Source: Aquila chrysaetos chrysaetos
Lineage: Eukaryota > Chordata > Aves > Accipitriformes > Accipitridae
NCBI RefSeq assembly: GCF_900496995.4
Contig: NC_044007.1
Coordinates: 17,317,742-17,381,741 of the forward strand
DNA: 64,000 nt
Direction of reading: 5' to 3'
Position numbers and translations under genes: made by a program. Below are positions 1 through 11,027 of the stretch, piece after piece. Below the pieces are notes generated by a model that worked only from the letters and a program-made list of their open reading frames with translations, made no database searches and was not told the origin of the DNA. Each line of letters starts with the position of its first letter. Position 1 is the stretch's first letter.

Positions 1-1564
1 ATTCTGCAAGACGAAGATAATTCATTTCCTTACATGAGTAAAATGATGGCAAAGTAAACTACTTCAGTCATAAGAATAGCTGATGAGAAAGGAGGTATTG
101 CTCTGCATTTTAGATGGCATGTTATGGTATGGTGTACCTTTTTTTTTTTTTTTTTTTTTTTTTAATAGATGTCTTTCTGGTTGCAGTGTGCTAAAATGAA
201 GTAGGCACAAATAAATAAAAAATTAAAACCCTTGGACTTAAATAGTAATTTATTATGAATGACTGAATGGATCTTGAATAAATGTCTTGTCTCAAGGATA
301 TGTATATCAACAGCTAGGTATTTATGCATGTACATACATAGAAACGTTAATAGGTCGACCTATACCTACATACCTGCTTGTGGTAGCAGCCTTTTTGCTA
401 TTCCAGACTATAAAGTTCTGTAGGCATATTTCAATGAATTTAGGTAATTAGCTGTTAAATCATTAAAAAGCCCCCACTGGTATTCTGAAGACATCAGAAT
501 GGAATTCTGGTTCCATTCTAGCAATAACACTGGTCTGTTTAGTGAGTGATATTTTTAGGAAAAGAGTGAGGATGGTTCTTCCCTCAGGGTATTATTGATT
601 AAAAGAGCTCTAAGATGCCTAGCTATTATTATCACTTTAGCTTCATCAGGTAGAATCCATCCCACATAGATAAAAAGAACAAAAAGTATTAATTTACTTA
701 TGTGGTTCTCTGGGATGTTCTGAGAGTTTTTCAACATTGCTCCATTTCTGCATAGAAATTCACGCATTTCATTAGAGCATTGCTATAACTGCAGTCCAAC
801 TAAAAATCTCAGCTATTGCAAAGGACAGATATTTGACCTTTATCTCAGTAATATTTTACCTTTAGCCCCTGTAATATTTCTTAATTGCTCCACAGTTCTG
901 TCTCAGGAACTAATATGTCTTTATTCTGTTAGTGTTACATTGTTCCCTAGTTTAATCTTATAAAGATAATTATACAATTCCTATGATCAGTGGATTCAAG
1001 CATCTTCTGTATTTTAGATATTGTTTCTTAATCTCTGCAAAAGCTCACACTCAGCTGACATTCATTACCTGATATAATACTATGTTTATTTTTAATTACA
1101 AATCAATGGACCAACAAACTGCTATGCACTCTGGAAACTAGATTTGTCTGAATTCTCAGTCATTATTTCTGTAAAAGGAATACATAAATTTCTATTCAAG
1201 AAACAGAGCAAAGAGGTATCATGAAATGTACATTTAAAGAAAACTCTGTTGAACTCACTTCACTTTGTACTGCAAAGGTACTTCTAAAACACATTTGTTT
1301 GTGCTAATTAGCAAAGTTACCCACAGCTACTATTCCTACATAAGATATCATCTGAATCCTGATCTAATGAACTTAGCCTCTTGAGTAAATTCAATCCAGT
1401 GGTGTTACAGCAGGTAAATTGTTCCAAATAATATAGATTGTAGTAAACACCCAACATTCTTGGACACATGCAGAAACACAAAAACCTCTATAGCTAACAC
1501 TATTATGTGAAAATTTAGGAGCAATTTAAGAATTTAAAATATGCCTTATGAAAACCTTGATGGG
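1..1564. other. AT-rich intergenic sequence, no gene seen
   Basis: No convincing coding region, RNA gene or recognisable repeat is visible apart from a run of 25 T at 139-163. The open frames here are short and unlike any family I know. By position this is the distal upstream flank of CSMD3. Confidence 0.6.
139..163. repeat. Homopolymer T tract (25 T)
   Basis: There is an uninterrupted run of T. It could be the A-tail of an old minus-strand retrocopy, but the flanks show no recognisable retrotransposed body. Confidence 0.8.
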
Positions 1565-2788
1565 TGTTGTGGTTTAACCCCAGCCAGCAACTAAGCACCA
1601 CACAGCCACTTGCTCGTTCCCCATGGTGGGATGGGGGAGAGAATCAGAAGGGTAAAAGTGAGAAAACATGTTGGTTGAGATAAAGACAGTTTAACAGGTA
1701 AAGCAAAAGCTGCGCACACAAGCAAAACAAACCAAGGAATTCATTCACCACTTCCCATCAGCAGGCAGGTGTTCGGCCATCTCCAGGAAAGCAGGGCTCC
1801 ATCATGCGTAACGGTTACTTGAGAAGACAAACGCCATCTGTATACGGATGGGTTAAAAAATGGGATTTTGTTCCGTGGATGAACACTGGGGGAGAGGTAG
1901 GTAGCCGAGGAAAATGCAGTCAGCACAGAAAGCGAATGGTTTGTTGCCTGTTGCTTGGAATGCTGACCACGGAGATAAGAGACCTGAGCAACACTGGGGG
2001 AGGACGGGCAGCAGGCTTTTGCACAGCACAGCTGTGTGCATGATTGGCGCGACTGCTGGATGATGACAATATGCTGCCTGTACAAAGCCCATGAACCAAT
2101 AGACAGGGTGGCTATGGCTCGTGCAGCGTGCCTGGGCAGCGAGCGCATGCGTCATAGGCTCCCTATGTTACAACCAAGGCGTGTTTTGGCACCCTCTGGC
2201 CACGTGTGCTGAAACCCGTTCCTCTGCAAATGTATAAATACCGGGATTTTTTCCTAAGAGCATCGGGCTGGTGTACGGCGAGGCCACCGTTGCCTCCGTG
2301 GGGACGCCCACGTAAAGCTGACACCTACTGATTGCTGGGCTGAGCTCACGGCGCAAGACAGCACAAGAATGTATGGATGGTCCATCTTCCTCACAGTCCT
2401 TGGGTCGGTATGTTAATTTGCTTTACAAGATACCCTTAGCATAACACACATCTGTAGTTAATAAATGCTTGCTTTTTCCCCTTATAGTCAGTGTGTGTGT
2501 GTTCGCCTTCTCGGGAATCCTCAAAACCACCCTAAAACACCATCACTCTGAACATCCCCCCCTTCCTTCTTCTTCCCCCAGCTTTACATGCTGAGCATGA
2601 CGTCCTATGGTCTGGAATATCCCTTTGGTCAGTTGGGGTCAGCTGTCCCAGCTGTGTCCCCTCCCAACATCTTGTGCACCCCCAGCCTACTGGCTGGTGG
2701 GGTGGGGTGAGAAGCAGAAAAGACCTTGGCTCTGTCTAAGCACTGCTCAGCAGTAACTAAAACATCCCTGTGTTATCAAGACTGTTTT
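1565..2788 (+). mobile_element. ERV solo LTR, family A, interrupted by a second LTR and truncated at its 3' end
   Basis: The left end (TGTTGTGGTTTAACCCC) matches the start of two other copies in this window, at 10227 and 53737, which begin TGTCATGGTTTAACCCC. Family sequence runs from 1565 to 1838, is broken by a 701-bp insertion, and resumes at 2545 with the segment around the blocks GACGTC, GGAATATCCCTTTGG and TGTGTCCCCTCCCAAC. The usual end (TATCCCAGC..AAAACCAGGACA) is missing: near 2788 the sequence switches directly into a CR1 fragment. This is a non-coding relic. Its ERV class is inferred from the TG..CA ends of the sister copies. Confidence 0.85.
1839..2539 (+). mobile_element. Solo LTR (701 bp) nested inside the family A LTR, with perfect 5-bp target-site duplication
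   Basis: The insert begins TGTATACGG and ends CCCTAAAACA, giving the TG..CA termini of a retroviral LTR. It is flanked on both sides by CCATC (1834-1838 and 2540-2544), and the host LTR continues on either side. A TATA-like sequence lies near 2231 (TGTATAAATACC) and a poly(A) signal (AATAAA) near 2460, followed by a GT-rich stretch at about 2490-2500, the expected order in an LTR. The orientation is taken from that order. A 5-bp duplication is typical of ERVL-like integrases, so the class is an inference. No internal viral genes remain. Confidence 0.85.
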
Positions 2789-2789
2789 G

Positions 2790-3064
2790 TCCGAACCTCC
2801 CCCAATGCAGCTTTGAACCATTCCCACACATCCTGTCACTGGATACCAGGGAGAAGAGATCAGCACCTCCCTCTCCACTTCCCCTCCTCAGGAAGCTGTA
2901 GAGAGCAATAAGGTCGCTCCTCAGTCTCCTCCTCTCCAAACTAGACAAACCCAGTGTCCTCAGCCACTCCCCACAGGACATTCCTTCCAGCCCCATCACC
3001 AGCTTTGTTGTCCTCCTCTGGACGCATTCAAGTACCTTAACATCATTCTTAAATTGTGGGGTGC
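2790..3064 (-). mobile_element. CR1 LINE fragment, truncated at both ends
   Basis: This stretch is about 95% identical by eye to 18916-19187, inside the larger CR1 copy further along the window. Read on the minus strand it encodes CR1 C-terminal ORF2 residues such as GLEGMSCGEWLRTLGLSSLERRR. It lacks the CR1 3' terminus, so it is not a simple insertion end. It abuts the truncated family A LTR directly, which suggests a deletion joined the two. Confidence 0.85.
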
Positions 3065-4090
3065 TATTTACAGGATTGTGTTCCCCGCAGTACAGGAATG
3101 TAATTAGTACAGCTATAGCTAATTGTTTCAGGATGTGCTGTGTCAGAATTCATTTGCCTTGCATGGCCCTTTGCAGAGAGCATTGTCTTAAAATGTACTG
3201 GCTACCAGTTCGTTTTCAAGCGTAATTCAAAGCATAGGTTTTAGCTCATAAATCCCACGTTGCTTGAAATCCTTGCTGTTTAAAGGCTGTCTTTTTTCTC
3301 AAAGCCCGCTGGACAGGGGGACACTCATGGCAAGGGAATTCTTCTCTGCCTGCTGATGTACGAGATCCATGTTTGGACACGTGCAAGAGTCTGTCTTGTC
3401 ATACTCAGCTTGTGTCAAAATGTTCAGATTCTTTAAATGAATAGACAGTATGGCAGCTTTCTGCAGTCATTGCACCAGTTTTGCAAACTAATTAACATGT
3501 ATGTGCTAGAAGATTGTTTTTCATAGTTTCTTTTATTAATTAAAACAAAAAAGAATTTCCTTTGTATCTGAAAAACATCATCAGTAATTTCATCACACCA
3601 GCATTCTCAGGTGCTTTCAGGTGGGTGTATAAAAAGCAAAATCTTCAGTCCTCCTTTGCAGCTATCTTACAGGTGCACAGGGATTCTTAAAGAAAGACAG
3701 TTGCCTTTTAGTGTTGGATGGCCACCTGGGCAGCCACCTCCTTACCCATATTAGCGTTATCAGCAACAACTTTACTCTTCACTGAATGTCTGCAGAATTC
3801 ATTTAAAAACTCAGCAACCTTTATTTGCACTCCTGGAGAGTAAATCATATCCCTATAGACAGCAGTGCCACTAACTGCACCACACTGACCCACCAGTATT
3901 TAATCTCTTATAGCTTTTTCAGTGTCTGGGCTGATTTGGCACTTTCTCTAATTAAAATTCCAAAATGGAAGCTCAGTTAATGCCAGCTGTGGTTATTTTC
4001 TTTCCTAGGAGGCAGACACCCATTTTGTAAGTGACTAGACTGACATCACCAGCTTCATGTTCAGAGCCCACCCACACAGTGCATCCGATG
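3065..4090. other. Unique-looking intergenic sequence, no gene seen
   Basis: No coding region, RNA gene or recognisable element could be supported. Reading frames are short and broken. Confidence 0.5.
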
Positions 4091-4095
4091 CTCAG

Positions 4096-5244
4096 TGTAT
4101 TGGGTTTGCATGGCAAGGTTTTGGTAGTGGGGAGATTACAGGGGTGGGTTCTGTGAGAAGCTGCTAGAAGCTTCCCCTATGTCCGATAGAGCCAATGCCA
4201 GCCGGCTCCAAGACAGACCTACCTCTGGCCAAGGCCGAGCCAATCAGTGATGGTGGTAGCGTCTCTGGGATAACATACTTAAGAAGGGAACAAAAAGTTG
4301 TGACAGACACAGAAACTGCAGCCGGAGAGAAGAGTGAGAACATGTAAGAGAAACAACTCTGCAGACCCCCAAGTCAATGAAGAAGGAGGGGGAGGAGGTG
4401 CTCCGGGCACCGGAGCAGAGATTCCCCTGCAGCCCATTGGGAAGACCATGGTGAGGCAGGCTGTCCCCCTGCAGCCCATGGAGGTCCACGGTGGAGCAGA
4501 TATCCACCCGCAGCCTGGGGAGGACCCCACGCCGGAGCAGGTGGGTGCCTGAAGGAGGCTGTGACCCCGTGGGAAGCCCACGTTGGAGCAGGCTTCTGGC
4601 ACGACCTGCAGATCCGTGGAGAGAGGAGCCCACGCTGGAGCAGGTTTTTTCTGGCAGGACTTGTGACCCTGCGGAAAGGACCCATGTTGGAGCAGTCTGT
4701 GCCTTGAAAGATTGCAACCCGTGGAAGGGACCCATGCTGGAGCAGTTAGTGAAGAACTGCAGGCCGTGGGAAGGACTCACATTGAAGTTCATGTAGGACT
4801 GTCTCCCATGGGAGGGACCCCACGCTGGAGCAGGGGAAGAGTAAGGAGTCCTCCCCCTGAGGAGGAAGGAGTGGCAGAGACAACATGTGATGAACTGACC
4901 CCAACCCCCATTCCCTGTCCCCCTGCGCTGCTCTGGAGGATAGGTAGAGGATCCAGGAGTGAAGCTGTGCCCGGGAAGAAGGGAGGGGTGGGGGGAAGGT
5001 GTTTTAAGATTTGGGTTTATTCCTTATTATCCTACTCTGATTTGATTGGCAATAAATTAAATTAATTTTCCCTAAGTAGAGTCTGTTTTGCCCATGATGG
5101 TAATTGGTTGAGTGATCTCTCCCTGTCCTTGTCTCAACCCACAAGACTTTCATTATATTTTCTCTCCCCTGTCCAGCTGAGGGGGGGGGGTGATAGAGCG
5201 GCTTTGTTGGGCACGTGGTGTCCATCCAGGCTCAACCCACCACA
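4096..5244 (+). mobile_element. ERV solo LTR, family B (1149 bp), perfect CTCAG target-site duplication
   Basis: The element starts TGTATTGGGTTTGCATGG and ends CTCAACCCACCACA. It is flanked by CTCAG at 4091-4095 and 5245-5249. A second copy in reverse orientation at 61347-62483 shares the whole layout, which fixes the boundaries. An AATAAA signal lies near 5051. The middle holds degenerate tandem units of about 51 bp built on the core GGAGCAG (positions 4493, 4534, 4585, 4637, 4689, 4739 and 4827). Because 51 is a multiple of three, long open frames persist on both strands, but these look like by-products and not genes. The 5-bp duplication suggests an ERVL-type integrase (inference). Confidence 0.9.
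4412..4833 (+). repeat. About 51-bp tandem repeats inside the family B LTR
   Basis: The core GGAGCAG recurs at 4412, 4493, 4534, 4585, 4637, 4689, 4739 and 4827. The spacings are 81, 41, 51, 52, 52, 50 and 88 bp, so a regular 51-bp block sits between more irregular edges. The preceding words CCCACGCTGGAGCAG or CCCATGTTGGAGCAG are partly conserved between units. The same series, inverted, occurs at 61755-62094. Confidence 0.8.
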
Positions 5245-5249
5245 CTCAG

Positions 5250-6369
5250 CCAGCTGGTGGAGGGCTGGATCTGCTGGTCATGACTATGTGGAGCTGGACT
5301 CCAGAAGGCTACTGGTGGGTGAACCCCCCTTAACACATCTCTCAGGCTCCACCCTTCATGCTTTGATGTCATCAAATGTATGAAACAGTGAAGTTCACAG
5401 TCAGGTCTTTTGAATTTAGATTGTAGAAAACTATTGCTCAAGAAAAGTAGGTTTCCTTGTCCACATCATATGCTGGATACCATGGCATCCATAAGCCAGA
5501 AAAAGCTGTATCTCCTGTATCTCTATGGTATAGTTCTACAGCCCCCATACTCCCTACCAGCTGAAGCCCTGACAGGAGAATTATCCCCTGCATCAATAAA
5601 CCATGTATGAAGAACTGCAGAGCAGAAATAAGTAATGCAACATCAGGTGGAGTGCCATGAGTTTCTGCTACAGTTTGGAACCATCAGAGTAGGCAAATGT
5701 TTCTGGAGGCATGAGTAGATCAAAGGGTTACTACGAGCCATGAATGTGATACAGACAAATGCATTCTTGCATGTCAGGTAAGATATTTCCATAGGAAAGG
5801 CAAGCATTGTGCAAATCCCTGATGATAACTCACCAGTACCATATGGACATTCCTCATTCCTCACGTTCAAGAAAGATAATTCCATCTGGGATTAAAGCAA
5901 ACAAAGACTAAGCAGTTGATTAGGGGCATGGAGGGCATACAGAAGAGGATGACAACTAGAAGGAGCAAGACAAAGGCTGAGGGCTACCATCACTTCCAAG
6001 AAAGGTATCAAGAATGAAGGCCAGAGGAGGAAAAGAGCTGTTGAAGTGCAAGGAAAAATATAGTAAGGAACACAAAACAATTCAGGACTTTTCCAAGAAG
6101 AAGACTTCACCATAAGCAGCATGCTCTCGATATGTCTGCGAAGTTCATGCAAAGGGAATCAAACCCCTTTCTTTCACCTCTGGCATCACCACAACCAAAT
6201 GAATGTATATGGTATAAATGTCCTTATTTACATAGTCTGAATGTACACACCAAGACAACCAGAATAGTACCTTCCTTACTCTTTTAGTACTCAAAATACT
6301 AAACCCTAAAGGAAAAAGAGATTTGCCATGGTTTTAGATAAGATCTGAACATCTTCCCACAAAATGAGG
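5250..6369. other. Intergenic sequence, no gene seen
   Basis: Only short, unrecognised open frames occur. No RNA gene or clear repeat is visible. Confidence 0.45.
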
Positions 6370-7330
6370 TAGGCAAATGGGATGGAGGGCTATAAGCTGT
6401 TCAGGAGGGGTAGGCAGGGCAGGCAAGGTGGAGGAGTTGCACTGTATGTAAGGGAGAGGTTTGCCTGTACAGTCCTTACAGTTAGGGATGATGTGGCTGA
6501 GAGCCTCTGAGTGAGGATTAGGGGGATGGAAGACGAAGCAGATATTGTCATGGGTGCCTACTATCAATTGCCCAGCCAAGATGATTGCACTGATAAGTTA
6601 TCCTATAGGCAATTAGGAGAAATTAGGAGAAATATCTGGATTGGTAGCCCTTGTCCTTATGGGAGATTTCAACTTCCCAGACATCAACTGGGAATACCAT
6701 ACTGCTGTGACAAGCAAGTGTGGGAAATTCCTGAAGTTTGTTGAGGACAATTTCTTGTCCCAAGTACTCAGTGACCAACTAGGAAAGATGCCCTCCTAGA
6801 CTTGTTATTTGTGACTAGAGAAGGACTCATGGGGGATGTAATGGTAGATTGCTGTCTTGGCCACAGTGATAATGAAATGGTTGAGTTTAAAATTTTCAGT
6901 GTAATGAGAAAAAAGGTCAGCAGATTTGCTACACTAGATTTCAAGAGAGCAAACTGTAAACTACTCAGGAGCTACTTAGCAGTGACCCCTGGGAATCTGC
7001 TTTTGCGGGCTTAGGGGTACATGAGTGCTGGTCAGTTTTTTAAGAAGCACCTTTTAAAAGCACAGGAGTAGGCGATGCTACTGCACCCTAAAGCAAGCAA
7101 GCAGGGCAGCTGACCAGCTTAGCTGAACAGGGAACTCCACTTAGAATTCAGGAAGAAGAAATTGTATGATCTCTGGAACAGACGTCAGGCTTTGCAGGAA
7201 GATTACAGATGGTCAATGCTCCATGCCTGTCAGTGTTTAGGAGGCATTTGGACAATGACCTTAATACCGTGCTTTAACTTTTGGTCAGCCCTGAAGTGGA
7301 CTAAATGATCATTGTAGGTCCCTTCCAACT
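6370..7330 (+). mobile_element. CR1 LINE with endonuclease-domain remnant fused to the CR1 3' end (internally deleted)
   Basis: On the + strand, fragments of the CR1 ORF2 endonuclease can be read across several frames: GGVALYVRERF-like residues near 6430-6460, LMGDFNFPDINWEY near 6655-6695, and the GHSDNEMVEF region near 6860-6890, where the usual catalytic SDH reads SDN. About 7140-7200 still matches mid-ORF2. From about 7215 the sequence jumps to the CR1 3' tail (GGTCCCTTCCAACT at 7317-7330). The reverse transcriptase is missing in between. Frameshifts and stops make the copy dead. Confidence 0.8.
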
Positions 7331-7334
7331 GAAC

Positions 7335-7398
7335 TACTCTTCTCTTCTCTTCTCTTCTCTTCTCTTCTTCTCTTCTTTTCTCTTCTCTTCTCTCTTCT
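7335..7398. repeat. (TTCTC)n microsatellite at the CR1 3' end
   Basis: About 64 bp of imperfect TCTTC/TTCTC pentamers directly follow the CR1 3' tail, where the normal short terminal CR1 repeats would be. It has probably expanded from that tail. Confidence 0.8.
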
Positions 7399-7399
7399 A

Positions 7400-8739
7400 A
7401 GTAACTGTCAGAAAGGTTAAAGTCACAGATGAACTCTGAAAGTTTTGCCCTGTGGCTGGAGTGCATTTGTATCCTGTATAAACATGGCCAATTGGTGTGT
7501 GTTAATAGAGGAGCTGTGCAGCTTAGTTTCAGTAGGAAAAGGGGATGTGACAGCGATAGCAGCAATGGGCTATTTTTACAGTTTGGAAGAGTCATCATTT
7601 GCCTCACTGTGCTTTGGGCATCAATCCAAATGTTCTAGGTTTGAAAATAACCAACCTTTCCACCACAGCACTCTGCTCACTTGTTTTTCAAAGCCTGTGT
7701 TATTTCCATGGCAGTCTGTTGGCACCATCCATCCCAACCTATGGCTCTGGTTACACTTGGCTTTCTTGCAGGCTGCAGCTGCCAAAATCATCCCCACTCA
7801 CCCTCCTGGAAAAGGGTTTGTGTCCAGCCTGATCAAGTCCCTGGTTCTCCTCACTGCGTGGCCTCATAGACATTAGGTCTGGCACAGAGAGGGGATGGCT
7901 AATAGGGGTGGTCTCTGGGCTGCAGGGTTGGTTTCTGCAATGGCCTGAGAGAAAAGTAACAGCACTAGGTTTGTCCCTGGGAGCCAAGTGGCAGAGAACA
8001 CGTCAGGGACACCCAGCTGCTGTGCCCGGTACATGGCCACCAAAGGCAGGGCAGCCCCCTGGGCCTCCTGGGCACAGGGAATGCCTCAAGGCCAACACCC
8101 CAAAGGCCTTCCTCTGAAGGATGCTGGGCGGAGGAGTGGCGGGTGGGGTTGTGGTGGGTGGGACTGAGGAGGAACCCATCACCCCCATGTCACAGTGCCA
8201 CCACTCAGCAACGCAGCAGTCACAACACTCCAGGGCAGGATAAAGGGAGCATCCTCCCGTGTCCCACCGCCACCCTGCCTGGCTTTGCTGTCGGGATAGA
8301 GCTGGCTCGGGGGCAGCCTGAATGCATCTGAGAGGAACTCTTTGAGGAGCCCGCGGAATTACTTGGACGGGGCTGAGGGAGGAAGACTGGAGGCAGGATG
8401 AGGCTGCTGGAGGTTTTCCGCTGCAAGGCCAGCTCCCAGAGGGGCCATGTTCAAAGCTCCTCTGATGGACTGAAATCCTGCTTCAGCCTTTGGGAAACAG
8501 ATGCCAGCTCCTCAGGAGGTAAGAAGAACCACCAACACGTGGAGGTGCCTGAGGCTATCGGGCCTTATCAGCTGGATAGCAGTGGCAAGACCAAGGGAAT
8601 GCCTTCCTGAGGAGCATTTGAGGAGCACTGCAGAGCTCGCCATCATCCACTGCAGAGCCAGGGCAGCAGCCATAAGAAATGGGATACAGAGATGTTGCAA
8701 GGGGTCCCAAGTGCTTTGGAGCACCCACTGGTGTCCTGC
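7400..8739. other. Moderately GC-rich intergenic stretch, no recognised gene
   Basis: GC content is higher than in the flanks. Open frames overlap on both strands and none resembles a known family. One frame at 8398-8518 ends at a very good splice-donor-like site (GAG|GTAAGA at 8519); see findings. There is no support for a gene beyond that. Confidence 0.4.
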
Positions 8740-9520
8740 CAGGTGCAGGAAGGATTCTTGCCCCCAAGGTCGATCAGGCTGGGGGCATTTTGTCACTCTC
8801 GGAAGTTCCTCAGATGGCTCCAGGTTGAGGGACAACAGGGGTTGGGCATCTTCTGGAAGGTGTGACCAGCCTGTGGGATGAGGAGGCAGGTCTTGCTCAT
8901 ATGCTCAAGGAATAGCCGATCACCAGCTCTGGGGTCAGGAAGGAATTTTCCCCCAGGTCAGACTGGCATTGGTCACTGGGGGTTTTTTGTCTTCCTCTGC
9001 AGCATTGAGCGTGGCCACTTGTCCAGCCTCCTCTGGTCCACTTTGGCTAGGTTACTGCCTGCTGCTCATGCACTACGAAGTGACCTCTCATGCCCTGTAG
9101 ACAGGGCAAGGAAGGCCTTTTTTCCCCCATGGTGGGCCAGCACCAGTCCCCAGGGTTTTTTTGCCTTCCCCTACCTCACTGAGTACAGTCCTTTGCCTGG
9201 GTTTCTCTGGGCCATTTTGGCTAGGTGCCTGCTGCTCATGCTCACCGAAGGTGGCCCTCATGCCCCGCATCCGCATCTTGGGGGAGGAATGGTCTGGTGG
9301 GCTGGCAATGGTCCCCTGGATTTGTTTCTCTTCCTCTTTAGCATTGACCACAGTCCCTTGTCAGGGCTCCTCTGGTCCATTTTGGCTCTTGCCTGCTGTT
9401 CTTGCACCACCAAGGCACCACTCATGCCCTGGCACTCTCTGGCTCTCTTTCCCATCACAAGTTCATAGCAGGAGCAAGCTCTGGTCTTCCCTTGGCTCCA
9501 TTTTGCCAGGTGGTGTTGCT
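8740..9520 (+). repeat. Degenerate tandem repeat, period about 165-190 bp
   Basis: Blocks with the order 'CAGGAAGGA..TTTTCCCCC', 'GGTCACTGGGGGTTTTTTG', 'CTTCCTCTGCAGCATTGA', 'TCCTCTGGTCCATTTTGGCT' and 'GCCTGCTGCTCATGC' recur. The GGAAGGA-type blocks lie near 8747, 8938, 9106 and 9275. The CATTGA-type blocks lie near 9003, 9176 and 9341, with a weaker last unit near 9460. Units are clearly diverged. The frames reading through it (196 and 203 codons) are likely consequences of the repeat and not genes. Confidence 0.7.
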
Positions 9521-10226
9521 TGTGCAAAACAGCCTGTGCCTGGACAGGCTCCAGACTTGCTGCACCATGAGGATCTGCCACTTTTCAGCTCCCTCTGCAT
9601 GCAATACAAGTGCAGGGCAGGCACAAGAGCGCTTCTCGTACATCACTGGCCAAGAAGCACAGTGGAGAAAGTTTTTGAAGGCAAAAAGTATGCTTGTCAT
9701 CAATATGTGTCATACTTTCCAAAATATCCCACGGTAGCACACACCTCTTCTTTTCTGTGTGGTCAGTCCTGATCCTCATTCTTCAAGTTCTCACTCTTCA
9801 GGAAACAGGGACTGCTCGGCCTGTATTGCTGCTGCTGCTTTCTGTAGCTCTGTGACTTGCCTTTGCCAGACTGTGAGGAATAATTTTTCAAGCTAAACTG
9901 AAGAATGCATCAGTCTGCTCCTGGCTACATATGCACATTGTGTTAATGCCTGTGAGCATCTTCTCTGAAACAGATTCAGAAAAATAAAATAAAAAAATGA
10001 AGCAAAATAAAAAATAAAATAAAATAAAATAAAATAAAATAAAATAAAAGTTTCCACTTGTAACCTTTGTGATATGTGGCCTTGAAAGTGTTTTTGGAGC
10101 TGAAAAACCCCTGGTATTCCAGGCAAATAATAGTCTCGTTATTCAACTCATAGTGAGCACAGGAAATTGGAATAGAATAGAATAGAATAGTTATGCATGA
10201 CAAGCTATTTCTTAGGTCTGAGGGGC
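9521..10226. other. Intergenic sequence with A-rich simple repeats
   Basis: This holds an (AAAAT)n tract at 9980-10049 and a short (AATAG)n tract at 10169-10190. No coding region is supported. Confidence 0.5.
9980..10049. repeat. (AAAAT)n microsatellite
   Basis: About 70 bp of AAAAT pentamers with a short impure segment in the middle. Confidence 0.9.
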
Positions 10227-10817
10227 TGTCATGGTTTAACCCCAGCCAGCAACTAAGCACCACGCAGCCGCTCACTCGCTTCCCCCCCACCCAGTGGGAT
10301 AGGGGAGGGAATCGGAAAAAAAAAAAAAAAGTAAAACTTGTGGGTTGAGATAAGAACAGTTTAATAGAACAGAAAAGAAGAAATTTATAATTACAATGGT
10401 AACACTAATAAAATGACAATAATAATAATAAAAGGATTGGGATATGCAAGCGATGCACAATGCAATTGCTCACCACCCACCAACCGACGCCCAGTTAGTC
10501 CCCAAGCGGCGATCCCACTACCTCCACTCCCCCAGTTTATATACTAGATGTGACGTCACATGGTATGGAATACCCCGTTGGCCACTTTTGGTCAGCTGTC
10601 CTGACTGTGTCCCCTCCCAACTTCTTGTGCCCCTCCAGCCTTCTTGCTGGCTGGGCATGAGAAGCTGAAAAATTCTTGACTTTAGACTAAACATTACTTA
10701 ACAGCAACTGAAAACATCAGTGTGTTACCAACATTCTTTTCAAACCAAACTCAAAATCATAGCACTGTACCAGCTACTAGGAAGACAATTAACTTTATCC
10801 CAGCTGAAACCAGGACA
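10227..10817 (+). mobile_element. ERV LTR, family A (591 bp)
   Basis: The element begins TGTCATGGTTTAACCCC and ends TGAAACCAGGACA, like the copy at 53737-54332. It includes an A-run at about 10316, an AT-rich segment with ATAAT repeats at about 10410-10435, a TATATA-containing stretch near 10538, and the block TGTGTCCCCTCCCAAC near 10607. No clear target-site duplication flanks it, because further LTR-like sequence follows; see the next entry. Confidence 0.85.
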
Positions 10818-10901
10818 GAGGTCCACCCAGGAGAGCAGCTGGAGAGCAGTGCAGGTCCCTGGCCCATCCAGGAGACAGGGTCAGAGACGGGCACACCTAT
10901 A

Positions 10902-11027
10902 ACATAGCTCAGGCAGGGACTGAAACATCCCTGTATCATCAACACTGTTTTCAGCACAAATCCAAAACATAGCTCCATACAAGCTATGATGAAGAAAATT
11001 AACTCTATCCCAGCTAAAACCAGCACA
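10902..11027 (+). mobile_element. Second family A LTR 3' end fragment, 85 bp downstream of the first
   Basis: From about 10902 the sequence again matches the last part of a family A LTR (AAACATCCCTGTATCATC, then ACTCTATCCCAGCTAAAACC, ending AGCACA at 11027). It is closer to the copy starting at 1565 than to the adjacent copy. The 84 bp between (10818-10901) are not LTR-like and may be a remnant of internal proviral sequence, or a separate fragment. Confidence 0.7.
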